A stretch of DNA of 28,319 bases from Xanthomonas cassavae CFBP 4642 (GCF_000454545.1 NZ_CM002139.1:3125151-3153469); one strand, 5' to 3'. Shown: positions 16,446-23,403, counted from the stretch's first letter. Numbers and translations: made by a program. The notes: generated from the letters alone by a model not told the origin.

Positions 16446-16736
16446 CAGAGCTTCCAGCACGCTCTTGGGATCCTTCTTGATCGCACGCAGCAGCGCCCGG
16501 GCCGGCCCCGTAGGGTGACGCCGCCCCTGCTCCCAATTACGCAAAGTGCCGAGCTGCACGTCGATCACCTGGGCGAACTTCGCCTGCGACAGCCCAGTAG
16601 CGGCGCGGACCTCTCTCACCCGCATGGCATCGATGTGGATCTCGCGAGACGGAGCTCGTTCACCGCGAGTGATCTCGCCCATCTGTTCCATGCTCTCGGC
16701 AAGTTGTGCGAAGAGATTCTTGTCCATCATGCCCAC
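16437..16736 (-). CDS. NadS/HigA-type antitoxin, HTH regulator
   Basis: This 99-residue protein has an XRE-type helix-turn-helix at about residues 38-75 (VREVRAATGLSQAKFAQVIDVQLGTLRNWEQGRRHPTG read as separate segments around GLSQAKFAQ and LRNWEQGRR). The end PARALLRAIKKDP is typical of NadS antitoxins (COG2944). Antitoxins of this class neutralise the RelE-like partner and repress their shared promoter. The gene lies downstream of the toxin and overlaps its end by 10 bases, the toxin-first order seen in HigBA and NadS systems. Its tail overlaps the integrase end by 9 bases on the opposite strand. Confidence 0.88.
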   Translation of the reverse strand: MGMMDKNLFAQLAESMEQMGEITRGERAPSREIHIDAMRVREVRAATGLSQAKFAQVIDVQLGTLRNWEQGRRHPTGPARALLRAIKKDPKSVLEALSA

Positions 16737-17041
16737 CCGTCTTTGATTGCTTTCAGCACTTTCTTCTGGGACGGCGTCAGGTCGTCCTGCACGCCCTTTT
16801 TGTAGATCAGCAGCAGCCGGATCTGGTCGGCCTCATCCACGAAGTAGTAGATAACCCTGACCCCGCCGCGCTTGCCCTTCCCCGCTGCTGACCAACGCAC
16901 CTTACGCAGCCCGCCTGTCTGCTCGATCACGTCGCCGGCGCGCGGCTCCGCGATCAAGAAAGACTGGAACGCCCCGTACTGCTCATCGGTCAACAGCTCC
17001 GTCACCGAAGCAGTGAAGATGGGGGTCTCGACGAAGATCAT
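16727..17041 (-). CDS. RelE/HigB-type toxin
   Basis: The protein has 104 residues from the ATG at 17041 (MIFVETPIFTASV); an extension to 17095 is less likely because family members begin at this MIFVET-type start. The fold pattern is RelE-like: ELLTDEQYGAFQSFLIAEP as two helices, then GGLRKVRWSAAGKGKRGGVRVIYYFVDE with the basic strand-turn-strand region, and LLLIYKKG followed by LTPSQKKVLKAI. Such toxins cut mRNA at the ribosome. With the overlapping NadS-like gene it forms a complete type II toxin-antitoxin pair just inside attL. It may stabilise the element in the host or act in defence. Confidence 0.88.
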   Translation of the reverse strand: MIFVETPIFTASVTELLTDEQYGAFQSFLIAEPRAGDVIEQTGGLRKVRWSAAGKGKRGGVRVIYYFVDEADQIRLLLIYKKGVQDDLTPSQKKVLKAIKDGWA

Positions 17042-17166
17042 GCGGGCATCGTAGGCATTGCCTGCAGGTACGTCAATGGCGTACACCCGTTGCATTTGTC
17101 GGGCAGTCAGCGCGTCTGCCAGGCTCTGACCGCATCCAACCGCCGCCGGCGGACGGACCGATAACG

Positions 17167-17227
17167 GGAATCCCCGGTTTCCTCAGATTGAGAATGGACC
17201 CGCCAACCGGCCAACTGCCGGGATTCC
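17167..17227. repeat. imperfect inverted repeat upstream of the toxin gene
   Basis: GGAATCCCCGG (17167-17177) faces CCGGGATTCC (17218-17227), giving ten pairs with one bulge and a 40-base loop region. It sits in the 284-base gap between the toxin start and the arc-like gene end. It may be a terminator-like structure or a remnant of a small repeat; nothing more can be said. Confidence 0.35.
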
Positions 17228-17325
17228 TGTAGTTGCCGCTTTCCCACCACCGGTGGAGAAGTCCGTCCAGGAAAAGTGCCCACCAACGATAAAAATGCGC
17301 TCCGCAGACTCGCAGGCTGTTGTGC

Positions 17326-17583
17326 CTACTGCGGCCCGGCGTTTTTCTTGATCTTCTCCAAGGTCTCGGAGGTGACCTTGCCGTGCTCGATGAGATCGAG
17401 CAACACGTAACGCCAGTCGTTCGACATTTGCGCGTTCTTGGGCTCAGCCTCGAAAGACGACTCAAGCCGCTGGACGATCTCGGCGTTCATCGATTTTGAG
17501 GTGCGTGCAGCTTCCCCGGTCAGCTTTGCGTGCAAGCCATCCGGTATCCGCAGCGTGATTCGTGTGTAGCCGTCTTCGCTCAT
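17326..17583 (-). CDS. Arc-family ribbon-helix-helix repressor
   Basis: The protein has 85 residues from the ATG at 17583, which has GTGGA eight bases upstream; an ATG two codons earlier lies too close to that site. Residues about 7-45 match the Arc ribbon-helix-helix: the beta strand TRITLRIPDGLHAKL, then EAARTSKSMNAEIVQRLESSF. A C-terminal helical part of about 40 residues follows (WRYVLLDLIEHGKV). Arc-type proteins bind short palindromes as dimers or tetramers. The gene is divergent from the AlpA-like gene, and the 120 bases between them contain two matching palindromes, so it is probably the repressor of that switch. Confidence 0.88.
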   Translation of the reverse strand: MSEDGYTRITLRIPDGLHAKLTGEAARTSKSMNAEIVQRLESSFEAEPKNAQMSNDWRYVLLDLIEHGKVTSETLEKIKKNAGPQ

Positions 17584-17598
17584 GAACATATTCCACCA

Positions 17599-17668
17599 TT
17601 TTCGTGTCGGAAAGTCTTGACACGAAAACTGTGTCGTGCGCTAATCCCTACGACACGATTTCGGTGTC
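17599..17668. promoter_or_regulatory. divergent switch region with two GACAC/GTGTC palindromes
   Basis: Five half-sites alternate in direction: GTGTC at 17604, GACAC at 17619, GTGTC at 17631, GACAC at 17652 and GTGTC at 17664. They form two 17-bp operators, GACACGAAAACTGTGTC (17619-17635) and GACACGATTTCGGTGTC (17652-17668), 33 bases apart or about three helical turns. TTTTCGTGTC (17599-17608) and GACACGAAAA (17619-17628) are an exact inverted repeat. A possible promoter for the rightward genes is TTGACA at 17617-17622 with GCTAAT at 17640-17645 (17-base spacing), which would lie inside the first operator. Confidence 0.7.
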
Positions 17669-17703
17669 ATTGGACTTACATGGACTACAAAGAGGAGCAA
17701 GCA

Positions 17704-17901
17704 ATGGAAGAAAAACTGAGTTACAGCGTCGACGAAGCGGTCCGAGTGACCGGGCTTGGTCGGTCGAATTTCTACAAGATCCTGGCACGTGGAGACATCG
17801 AGAGCTTCACGGTCGGCAAGCGCCGCATGGTGTCGGCGCGCGCGCTGCGCCAGTTCATCGAGCAGAAAGAGCGCGAGGCCGTTCGCCGGAGCGTGGCATG
17901 A
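17704..17901 (+). CDS. AlpA/excisionase-like HTH regulator
   Basis: The protein has 65 residues from the ATG at 17704, with AGGAGC seven bases upstream. Residues about 5-55 form a MerR/AlpA-type winged helix-turn-helix: YSVDEAVRVTGLGRSNFYKIL is the HTH, followed by ARGDIESFTVGKRRMVSARALRQFIE. Proteins of this family act as excisionases or as activators of integrase in satellites and islands. It is the first gene of the rightward chain and lies behind the palindromic switch. The next gene starts within its stop codon (ATGA), so it is translationally coupled. Confidence 0.88.
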   Translation: MEEKLSYSVDEAVRVTGLGRSNFYKILARGDIESFTVGKRRMVSARALRQFIEQKEREAVRRSVA

Positions 17902-18095
17902 CCGGCCTGGCACACACCTACCCGACCAGCGGGGAGGTGCAGGCGATCGACAGGGCACAGCGGGACGTGCAGTGGCTGGAAACGCGCGCTGTGGAGTACG
18001 CAAGGGAGCTGGACACCCTGGCCGGCATCAACGAAGAGCTGCGCCACGCACGCGCCCGTCTGGACCGCCTGCTGGCGCCCTGGAGGCGCAGATGA
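17898..18095 (+). CDS. small hypothetical protein of the coupled chain
   Basis: The 65-residue product (MTGLAHTYPTSGEVQAIDRAQ, then QWLETRAVEYARELDTLAGIN and RARLDRLLAPW) is helical and charged, with heptad-like spacing that suggests a short coiled coil. I do not recognise a family. It begins at an ATGA that overlaps the end of the AlpA-like gene and ends in another ATGA overlap with the next gene, so it is almost certainly translated as part of this chain. Confidence 0.7.
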   Translation: MTGLAHTYPTSGEVQAIDRAQRDVQWLETRAVEYARELDTLAGINEELRHARARLDRLLAPWRRR

Positions 18096-18520
18096 CCCCG
18101 CAAATAGAAACGGCCCCAGCGCGCCAACGCCAGAGCCGTAAAAGCCAAGCCCGACCCCTACCAAGGAACGAACAAGCCATGGCCACAACTGTACATCATC
18201 CACGCGCTGCTGCAAGCGGCAGTCATCCCGCCCTGCTGTCAGGGAACACCTACGCGACCAGGCCGACGAGGTTCGACCCGATCGCCTGCGACTGCTGCAA
18301 CCGCTCGATCGGCTATTTCGAGAGCAGCAAGTCAACGCGTCGGTTCGCGTTCGGCGAGCTGTGCTGGATCCTATGCAAAGAGTGCGACCGCACCAGCGCC
18401 GAGACCCATCCGGAGGGCGAGCCGCGCGAGCTTGTTCTGGGCTGGATCCTGACGCGCGCTGGTCGCTTCGGTCAGCAGTTCCGCGAGGCCGTGCAGGCAC
18501 AGCTGGGGTGGCAAGCATGA
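18092..18520 (+). CDS. hypothetical protein with two CxxC pairs
   Basis: The protein has 142 residues from the ATG at 18092, which overlaps the previous stop and has GGAGG about five bases upstream. A later ATG at 18179 would give 113 residues. The N-terminal third is basic and low complexity. Two cysteine pairs (CDCCNRS and CKECDR, about 25 residues apart) could form a zinc ribbon. A conserved-looking C-terminal part follows (ELVLGWILTRAGRFGQQFREA). Function is not recognised. The stop overlaps the next start by ATGA. Confidence 0.65.
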   Translation: MTPQIETAPARQRQSRKSQARPLPRNEQAMATTVHHPRAAASGSHPALLSGNTYATRPTRFDPIACDCCNRSIGYFESSKSTRRFAFGELCWILCKECDRTSAETHPEGEPRELVLGWILTRAGRFGQQFREAVQAQLGWQA

Positions 18521-18720
18521 GCGCCAACAAGCCGCGCTGGCTGGGCGAATGCCCGGGCCTGCAATCACAGATCGAATTCGCCCTGCGCTTCACCAAGTGG
18601 ATGCAGGCGCGCCGGAAGAAGCCCACCGCCGAGGAGATGATGGAGCAGTGGGGGATGAGTCGCGCCACGGCCTATCGCTACAAGGCTGCATACCGCGACG
18701 CGACCGGCGGTGATGCATGA
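18517..18720 (+). CDS. small helix-turn-helix protein
   Basis: The 67-residue protein (MSANKPRWLGECPGLQSQIEF, then RFTKWMQARRKKPTAEEMMEQW and GMSRATAYRYKAAYRDA) ends in a clear helix-turn-helix pattern: TAEEMMEQWGMSRATAYRYK, with recognition helix SRATAYRYK. It is probably a DNA-binding regulator of the element. It is coupled by ATGA overlaps at both ends. Confidence 0.7.
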   Translation: MSANKPRWLGECPGLQSQIEFALRFTKWMQARRKKPTAEEMMEQWGMSRATAYRYKAAYRDATGGDA

Positions 18721-18896
18721 GCGCCACCCTCATCACGTTCCCGCCGGCGCGCATCGTCCGGCAGCACCCATCCCCCGCCCCCAGCCGTGTGGACGCCATT
18801 GTGGCAGTGCTGGAGCGGCTGGCCAGCGACCCGACCACGGCATTGGCACGACGGATCCAGCAGCGCTGTGCGGTCACTACAGGAACCTGCGAATGA
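18717..18896 (+). CDS. small hypothetical protein of the coupled chain
   Basis: A 59-residue ORF reads MSATLITFPPARIVRQHPSP, then RVDAIVAVLERLASDPTTAL and ARRIQQRC. It is short but is flanked on both sides by ATGA overlaps with genes in the same direction, which strongly supports translation. I do not recognise a family. The predicted structure is a disordered start with one amphipathic helix. Confidence 0.6.
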   Translation: MSATLITFPPARIVRQHPSPAPSRVDAIVAVLERLASDPTTALARRIQQRCAVTTGTCE

Positions 18897-19159
18897 GCAG
18901 AAATTCGAACCCGTACACCGCGCGAGCCTTGGTGCTGGCCGAGGCGGCTAAGCCGTCAGCCCCAGATATGCGTCGCTGGCCTGAGTACCAGGATTCGGTC
19001 GCCGCGGCCGCGCGCCTGTTCCGCGACTTTGGTGACGCGCCGCTGGTCGAGGTGATCCATCGATCGCAGGTAGGCGCGTGCATCCCGTTCACCGTACTGC
19101 CGAAGCAGTACTACGGCAAGCGCGTGAGGATCGTCATCGACGAGGGATCGGATGAATGA
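18893..19159 (+). CDS. hypothetical protein of the coupled chain
   Basis: The 88-residue protein starts MSRNSNPYTARALVLAEAAK at an ATGA overlap with the gene before. The middle part (WPEYQDSVAAAARLFRDFGDAPLVEVIHRSQ) looks helical, and the end (IPFTVLPKQYYGKRVRIVIDE) looks like beta strands. No family is recognised. Its stop overlaps the start of the winged-helix gene at 19152 by eight bases. Confidence 0.68.
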   Translation: MSRNSNPYTARALVLAEAAKPSAPDMRRWPEYQDSVAAAARLFRDFGDAPLVEVIHRSQVGACIPFTVLPKQYYGKRVRIVIDEGSDE

Positions 19160-19679
19160 GCGACAAGCGCGCTCGGAGAAGAAACGCCGCGAGAGGGCCA
19201 CGGGTCGCAGCAGCACGCCGTTTGCCCCCGTTGCGCCGCACATGCGCCTCTATTACTGGGAGGTGGCCTGCCCTGCATTTCAGACCTTGGACGCGAATGC
19301 GTTGACGATGCTGGTGCACCTGCGCACGCTCTACCGGCCTGGTTGCAATGGCGTGGTTTTCCTGAGCGTGCGCGAGGCTCGGCGCCGTCTGGGCAATGTC
19401 GGCCAGGTCAAGGTGCAGGATGCCTTCAAGGCGCTGCTTGAACGCGGCTGGATTGAAGAAGCCGGTGCTGCTGGCTTCGACCAGAAAACTGGCAATGGCC
19501 GAGCGCGATCGTTTCAGCTCACGAATCTTGGACCGGGCGGCACCGAGGACGGCGCTAAGAAGACGTACATGCGTTGGCAGCCGGCGAGTAAACCATACGG
19601 GACCGAATGCCAAAAAACAGCGGCACTCAGGGCGAGTACGGCATGCACTCAAGGCGAGTACGGCGAGCAAGGCGCATAA
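19152..19679 (+). CDS. winged-helix replication-like protein
   Basis: This 175-residue protein resembles a family found in prophages and small elements: a basic N-terminus (RQARSEKKRRERATG), a statement of surface residues around PHMRLYYWEVACPAFQTLDA, then a winged helix-turn-helix (LTMLVHLRTLYRPGCNGVVFLSVREARRRLG, VQDAFKALLERGWIEE) and a C-terminal TKTYMRWQP-like segment (KKTYMRWQPASKPYG). Relatives are thought to act in replication or its control, which I infer and do not know. Its last codons overlap the first two copies of a DNA repeat that continues past the stop codon; an iteron-binding role would fit. Confidence 0.6.
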   Translation: MNERQARSEKKRRERATGRSSTPFAPVAPHMRLYYWEVACPAFQTLDANALTMLVHLRTLYRPGCNGVVFLSVREARRRLGNVGQVKVQDAFKALLERGWIEEAGAAGFDQKTGNGRARSFQLTNLGPGGTEDGAKKTYMRWQPASKPYGTECQKTAALRASTACTQGEYGEQGA

Positions 19680-19769
19680 CTAAGAATTAATGAAACCGCA
19701 CTCAAGGCGAGTACGCACACCCACGAAAAATGCCTATTCAGGCGGTGGGACCGTACTCAGGACGAGTGC
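19623..19769 (+). repeat. four iteron-like repeats, consensus GCACTCAAGGCGAGTACG
   Basis: Copies lie at 19623-19640, 19645-19662, 19698-19715 and (diverged) 19753-19769. Start-to-start distances are 22, 53 and 55 bases, close to two and five helical turns. The core ACTC-N5-GAGT is a palindrome. The first two copies are read in different frames of the gene that contains them (ALRAST and TQGEYG), and the last two lie outside it, so the repetition is selected in DNA and not in protein. A replication origin or autoregulatory site is likely. Confidence 0.7.
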
Positions 19770-19883
19770 ACAGATAACTACTACCAAGCTGTGGCTTTTG
19801 ACTGTCGCTTTTGCGCGGGTATTACCAGCTCACCGCACCGCCTCACCGACACGCCAACTGACAGCTTGCACACGGAGATTTCC

Positions 19884-20165
19884 ATGAGCACAGAGGCACT
19901 GGCCTGGGCATTCGGCCAACTCACACCCAGCCCTGAATCCAAGTTGCTGCTGGTGCTGCTGGCAGACCACGCGGATCACGATGGCCTGGTTATTTCGCCA
20001 GACCACAACTGGCTGGCGTTGTACTGCTGCACCGACGCCATCGACGTGCAATGCGCACTGGCAGAGCTTTACTCGACCGGCCTGGCAAGCAAGCGATGGG
20101 ACGGCATCTGCCTGCCTGTGCCGCCGATGGACTACGGACGTACGGCATTGCGGAGGCGAGCATGA
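19884..20165 (+). CDS. replication protein O-like N-terminal domain protein
   Basis: The 93-residue protein starts MSTEALAWAFGQLTPSPESKLLLVLLADHADHDG at an ATG with CGGAGA upstream. This opening is typical of phage replication or HTH proteins (STEALAWAFRQ-type) whose first domain is a winged helix; LVISPDHNWLALYCCTDAIDVQCALAELYSTGLA fits its second half. Full-length members are usually longer and continue with a further domain, which is missing here, so it may be shortened. It lies 115 bases after the iterons, consistent with a replication module. The next gene starts in its stop codon. Confidence 0.65.
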   Translation: MSTEALAWAFGQLTPSPESKLLLVLLADHADHDGLVISPDHNWLALYCCTDAIDVQCALAELYSTGLASKRWDGICLPVPPMDYGRTALRRRA

Positions 20166-20365
20166 GCACCAGCACACACACACCAGCTGACAGGGCCGCA
20201 TGGTTGGACACGGCGGCGCGCGCTGCACTGACGGCGCACCTGCAACGCACCGGCGCCAGCAGCGAGGCACGCAAGGAAGTGGCACAGCTGCCGATCGCCA
20301 CGGTGCTGCTGAGGCTCCCGCGCGCTGCACGCTCGATCCTGGCCGCTGCCAGCCTGCTGCAGTAG
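20162..20365 (+). CDS. small hypothetical protein
   Basis: The 67-residue protein (MSTSTHTPADRAAWLDTAAR, then LTAHLQRTGASSEARKEVAQ and LRLPRAARSILAAASLLQ) is Ala-rich and helical, with no membrane segment that I would trust. It begins with an ATGA overlap with the replication-like gene and so is probably translated. No family is recognised. The 290 bases after it hold the TTGCACCC repeats and no supported gene. Confidence 0.55.
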   Translation: MSTSTHTPADRAAWLDTAARAALTAHLQRTGASSEARKEVAQLPIATVLLRLPRAARSILAAASLLQ

Positions 20366-20599
20366 GGCGAACTGGCACATCCCGGCCTCGCTGAGCCGCA
20401 GCCGATCCACTGGCGAGCACCGCGCCGCACATCGAGCACCACCCGCCGCCGCGCCGGCAAGGTTGCCGCGTGCGGGCCTGACGCATGAGGGCCGGGCAGC
20501 GAATTCGCCACGGCCAGCGCAACACCACGACGGCGGCGCAGCGGCACCGGGCGCATCCCCTGCGCCCCCTGCATCGGCGCGCACCGGCGCTGCGCCAAA

Positions 20600-20655
20600 T
20601 TGCACCCTTTGCGCTGAGTTGCACCCTTACATGTCGCCAATTGCACCCTTTGCGC
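20600..20655 (+). repeat. three TTGCACCCTT repeats
   Basis: TTGCACCCTT occurs at 20600, 20619 and 20641; the first and third continue as TGCGC. Start distances are 19 and 22 bases. The repeats sit in the gap between the small gene at 20162 and the Cys-rich gene, close to the replication-like genes. They may be protein-binding sites or part of an origin. Confidence 0.5.
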
Positions 20656-20656
20656 A

Positions 20657-20977
20657 TTGGAAGCCGGCGTGCAGCCTGAGCCAGAGCATGCGCACTCGTT
20701 ACCGGTGTCGGTCGAGTCGATCCAGCATCGCCATGAGGCCAGAGGCTGCTGTGTCACCGTCGACGGGCGGGGGAACGTGCATACCCGGCTCCAGCGATGT
20801 GGTGGCGGAACACCGCCCCATCCTCGGTGCCCTGAGCCACTGCACTCGCAGTCTGCATCGTGCCAGGTATGCGGCGCTGCGATCGCCCTTTCATCGACGG
20901 GCAGGCCCAAACGCTATTGCAACGCCGCATGCCGTCAGAAGGCATTCCGAATGCGCCGTGCCATCGATCCATCGTAA
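20657..20977 (+). CDS. Cys-rich zinc-binding small protein, start uncertain
   Basis: The C-terminal 40 residues carry a common phage-element zinc motif: CQVCGAAI, then GRPKRYCNAACRQKAFRMRR, where the spacing C-x2-C...C-x3-C fits a small treble-clef or MYM-like finger. This part is well supported. The N-terminal 60 residues are not recognised. No good ATG exists; the frame is open from about 20618 and the first candidate is a TTG at 20657, with GTG codons further in. It may therefore be a truncated gene whose 5' part was lost. It lies between the replication-like module and the capsid gene. Confidence 0.5.
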   Translation: MEAGVQPEPEHAHSLPVSVESIQHRHEARGCCVTVDGRGNVHTRLQRCGGGTPPHPRCPEPLHSQSASCQVCGAAIALSSTGRPKRYCNAACRQKAFRMRRAIDPS

Positions 20978-21012
20978 CGAAACATCTTCCACAACCGAAT
21001 CAGAGCGCTACC

Positions 21013-21144
21013 ATGTCCGCATCGGAGCGAGAAACCCCACGGGTTGCTCACTCTCGAACGGACATTGCGGCAGAGGCCACGCCAAAGCGCGCTCTGAGAC
21101 CACTTCAACTGGTCCGGGCGCGCTTGTGCGTTCCGGGCATCTAA
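21013..21144 (+). CDS. possible small ORF before the capsid gene
   Basis: Forty-three codons (MSASERETPRVAHSRTDIAA, then RALRPLQLVRARL) lie directly before the capsid gene, nine bases from its start. No ribosome site and no family are evident. It may be a small protein, a remnant of an upstream head gene, or chance. Confidence 0.25.
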   Translation: MSASERETPRVAHSRTDIAAEATPKRALRPLQLVRARLCVPGI

Positions 21145-21153
21145 GGAACCGCT

Positions 21154-22575
21154 ATGACTTTCGATTTCAATGCGATGCGGGCCAAGGCCACCAATCGCAA
21201 GAACGCATTCACCGCCAAGGCTGAACTCGGCAAGCTGGGGATCACCGTCGACGAGCCGGCAACAGACGCTCCGTTGGACCAGCTTCCGCGCGCTGAGACT
21301 CTCGCCTACCGCGCTAGCTTGCGCCGCGCTTCCAATGCACTGATGGCGCATGCACGCGAGAAGGACGAGAACCTGACCGACTCCGTGGTCACCGCCATGG
21401 AGCACATCAACGCGCACATCAACCTGGTCAGTGCCGGCCTGGATTTTCAGGAATCGGCCGAGCAGTCCATCTCTGCGCATGCCGGCGTTTCTGCGGCGAC
21501 CGATCGTCTGAAGGACACCGACGGCAACCAAATCGGCACGCTGCTTACAGCCAACGACTTGCGCAACGAAAGCGCGATCGCCAAGAAGCTGCGGGCGCAT
21601 TCGGGTCGTGGGTCGAGCGATTCGGAACAGGTTGACCTGACCACCTTCATGCGCGGTGTGGCGGGCATGAGGACGACCGAGCAGGTGCGCAATACCCTCA
21701 GCGAGGGCACCAACACCGCTGGCGGCTACACGGTCCCCACGGTCCTCCTGCCGGGCATTCTCAATGCCCTGGTTCCCTCCTCGTCACTGCTGAGCGCCGG
21801 CGCCAATGTAGCCATGCTCAACACGCCTGCCAGTTCCTTCCGCATCGCGGCCGTGGACACGATCCCCAAGGCGGGATGGCGCGAGGAGTCGGGCGAGATC
21901 CTCGAAAGCGAACCCGCTTTCCGCGCTGTTGATGTGACCCCGCGCAGCCTGGCATTCCGATTCAAGATTTCCCGAGAGCTGCTGGCCGACTCGCCCAACA
22001 TCGAGAACGCGTTGCGCACCGCCATCGGCCAGGCTTTCGCCAAGGAGATCGACAGGGCCGGCCTCATGGGTTCCGGTGTGGCTCCGGAGATCCGTGGCTT
22101 GCGAAACATCGTTGGTGTGAACAAGCTGCCGATGGGGACCAATGGCTTTCAGATGATCTCCGAGAATGCCTGGCGCACGCTCATCCGTGCCCGCCGACTG
22201 ATCGTTGAAGCCAACGCGCCTGCTCCCAATGCGGTCATCATGTCCCCCCGTGAGGACGAGACGCTCAGCCTGCTGACGGACACCACCGGCCAGCCCCTGC
22301 GCCGCCCCGCAACATTGGAGGACTGGAAGTTCTTCACGACCAGCCAGGTCCCGACCAATGAGAAGGTCGGCACCGCGACCAATGGCGCGGCAATGTACGT
22401 CGGCGACTTCTCGATGTTCACCATCTACCTCCGCGAGAGCGTCTCGATTCAGTTGCTCAAGGAGCTGTATGCCGAAACCGGCGAGGTGGGCTTCGTGGCG
22501 CACACCCGCGTGGACGTGGCAGCCGCTTACCCCAAAGCATTCGCGGTGGTCGAAGGCATCACCGTTCCCGCCTAG
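21154..22575 (+). CDS. HK97-type major capsid protein
   Basis: The 473-residue protein has AAGGA in front of the ATG. Residues about 1-180 form the N-terminal delta or scaffold region, helical and charged (RAETLAYRASLRRASNALMA). The HK97-fold shell domain follows: NTAGGYTVPTVLLPGILNAL, then SSFRIAAVDTIPKAGWREE, KISRELLADSPNIENAL, EIDRAGLMGSG, and the C-terminal strand YVGDFSMFTIYLRESVSIQLL with VGFVAHTRVDVAAAYPKAFAVV. This is the standard capsid pattern in siphoviruses and in capsid-forming satellites. The delta region is normally removed by a protease, and no protease gene is present here. The frame is intact, unlike the integrase. Confidence 0.93.
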   Translation: MTFDFNAMRAKATNRKNAFTAKAELGKLGITVDEPATDAPLDQLPRAETLAYRASLRRASNALMAHAREKDENLTDSVVTAMEHINAHINLVSAGLDFQESAEQSISAHAGVSAATDRLKDTDGNQIGTLLTANDLRNESAIAKKLRAHSGRGSSDSEQVDLTTFMRGVAGMRTTEQVRNTLSEGTNTAGGYTVPTVLLPGILNALVPSSSLLSAGANVAMLNTPASSFRIAAVDTIPKAGWREESGEILESEPAFRAVDVTPRSLAFRFKISRELLADSPNIENALRTAIGQAFAKEIDRAGLMGSGVAPEIRGLRNIVGVNKLPMGTNGFQMISENAWRTLIRARRLIVEANAPAPNAVIMSPREDETLSLLTDTTGQPLRRPATLEDWKFFTTSQVPTNEKVGTATNGAAMYVGDFSMFTIYLRESVSIQLLKELYAETGEVGFVAHTRVDVAAAYPKAFAVVEGITVPA

Positions 22576-22750
22576 GCGTTGCACCTGGCCTTCTCAGATT
22601 GGGCCAGCGGACCAGCCGGCGGTGTCCGCAACAACACCGGCAGCCAGGGCGAGCCGCGCACAAGGGCACGTGACCTGGCCACCGTCGCGCAGGGAGGCGG
22701 CAGCAGTTGTAGGGCGTCTCTCCGCACGGCGTTTGCACCTGAATGAGCGC

Positions 22751-22790
22751 CCCCCCGGGGGGAGGGTCAAAGTCGGGGGCGGTCCGGACC
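22751..22790. other. GC palindromes upstream of the small terminase gene, possible packaging site
   Basis: Two perfect palindromes, CCCCCCGGGGGG (22751-22762) and GGTCCGGACC (22781-22790), lie 60-100 bases before the small terminase gene. Cos sites of phages with P27-type terminases often sit near this gene. Symmetry and position are all that support the idea. The rest of the 275-base gap (22576-22850) shows no gene that I recognise. Confidence 0.3.
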
Positions 22791-22850
22791 CGGCCCGTTC
22801 GTCCCCCTTTCTTCGCGTTTCCGCAGAATTTGAATTTCAGTTGGTGACCA

Positions 22851-23231
22851 ATGGCGAGGCACAAGCAGCCCGATGAGCTGGCCCGCCTCAAGGGGGCCGA
22901 CAAGCGAAACCCGCAGCGATACAAGCGCCAGGCGCCCAAGTCCAAGGTCGCCCTGGGCCAGCCCCCCGACCATCTGCCGGCGGATGCAGCTGCAGCGTGG
23001 AAGGAGCTTGAGAAGTGTGCGCCACCCGGCGTCCTTACGTGCTCCGACCGCTTCGTGATGGAAATCGCAGGGTCGCTGCTGGCTGAGTTTCGCTCCAAGG
23101 GGCCAGAGTTCAAAGCGGCCAAGTACTCTCACCTGATCGGCTGCCTTGCGCGGCTCGGCCTGACGCCGGCCGATCGGCAGAAGCTCGGCGCCGATAAGCC
23201 GCCGAAGGAAAATTTATTCGACGCGTTTTAG
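22851..23231 (+). CDS. terS: phage terminase small subunit, P27 family
   Basis: The 126-residue protein begins MARHKQPDELARLKGADKRNPQRYKRQAP, the typical start of P27-family small terminases. The core follows (LGQPPDHLPADAAAAWKELEKCAPPGVLTCSDRFVMEIAGSLLAEF), and then LIGCLARLGLTPADRQKLG with the C-terminal tail. Small terminases recognise the packaging site and hand DNA to the large subunit. No large subunit follows; the next 170 bases hold only fragments. In satellites, a private small terminase redirects a helper's packaging machine. The ribosome site is weak. Confidence 0.9.
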   Translation: MARHKQPDELARLKGADKRNPQRYKRQAPKSKVALGQPPDHLPADAAAAWKELEKCAPPGVLTCSDRFVMEIAGSLLAEFRSKGPEFKAAKYSHLIGCLARLGLTPADRQKLGADKPPKENLFDAF

Positions 23232-23403
23232 TCGAATGACACCAGCGCGCCGCGCTCGTCGCCTTCCGATCCGGCGGGGCTGGACGCAGGTGCTTGGCAT
23301 CAATGACCAGCGCTTAATTTCCCACCCCGCTGGTGCGCGCAGAGCCGCGCAAGGGCAGCGAGGTGGCTTTCATCATCACCGGCGCGAGCCAGGACGTGCA
23401 CCC

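Noticed and set aside
17073..17465. A 130-codon minus-strand frame across the arc-like gene
   Set aside because: It is out of frame with the recognisable ribbon-helix-helix protein and has unnatural composition.
19830..20910. Long minus-strand open frames opposite the small replication-like genes
   Set aside because: They are Cys/Arg/Ala-rich, have no family pattern, and conflict with a chain of ATGA-coupled plus-strand genes.
20463..21224. A 253-codon plus-strand frame overlapping the Cys-rich gene
   Set aside because: The zinc-motif gene is in another frame, and this frame reads low-complexity sequence into the capsid start.
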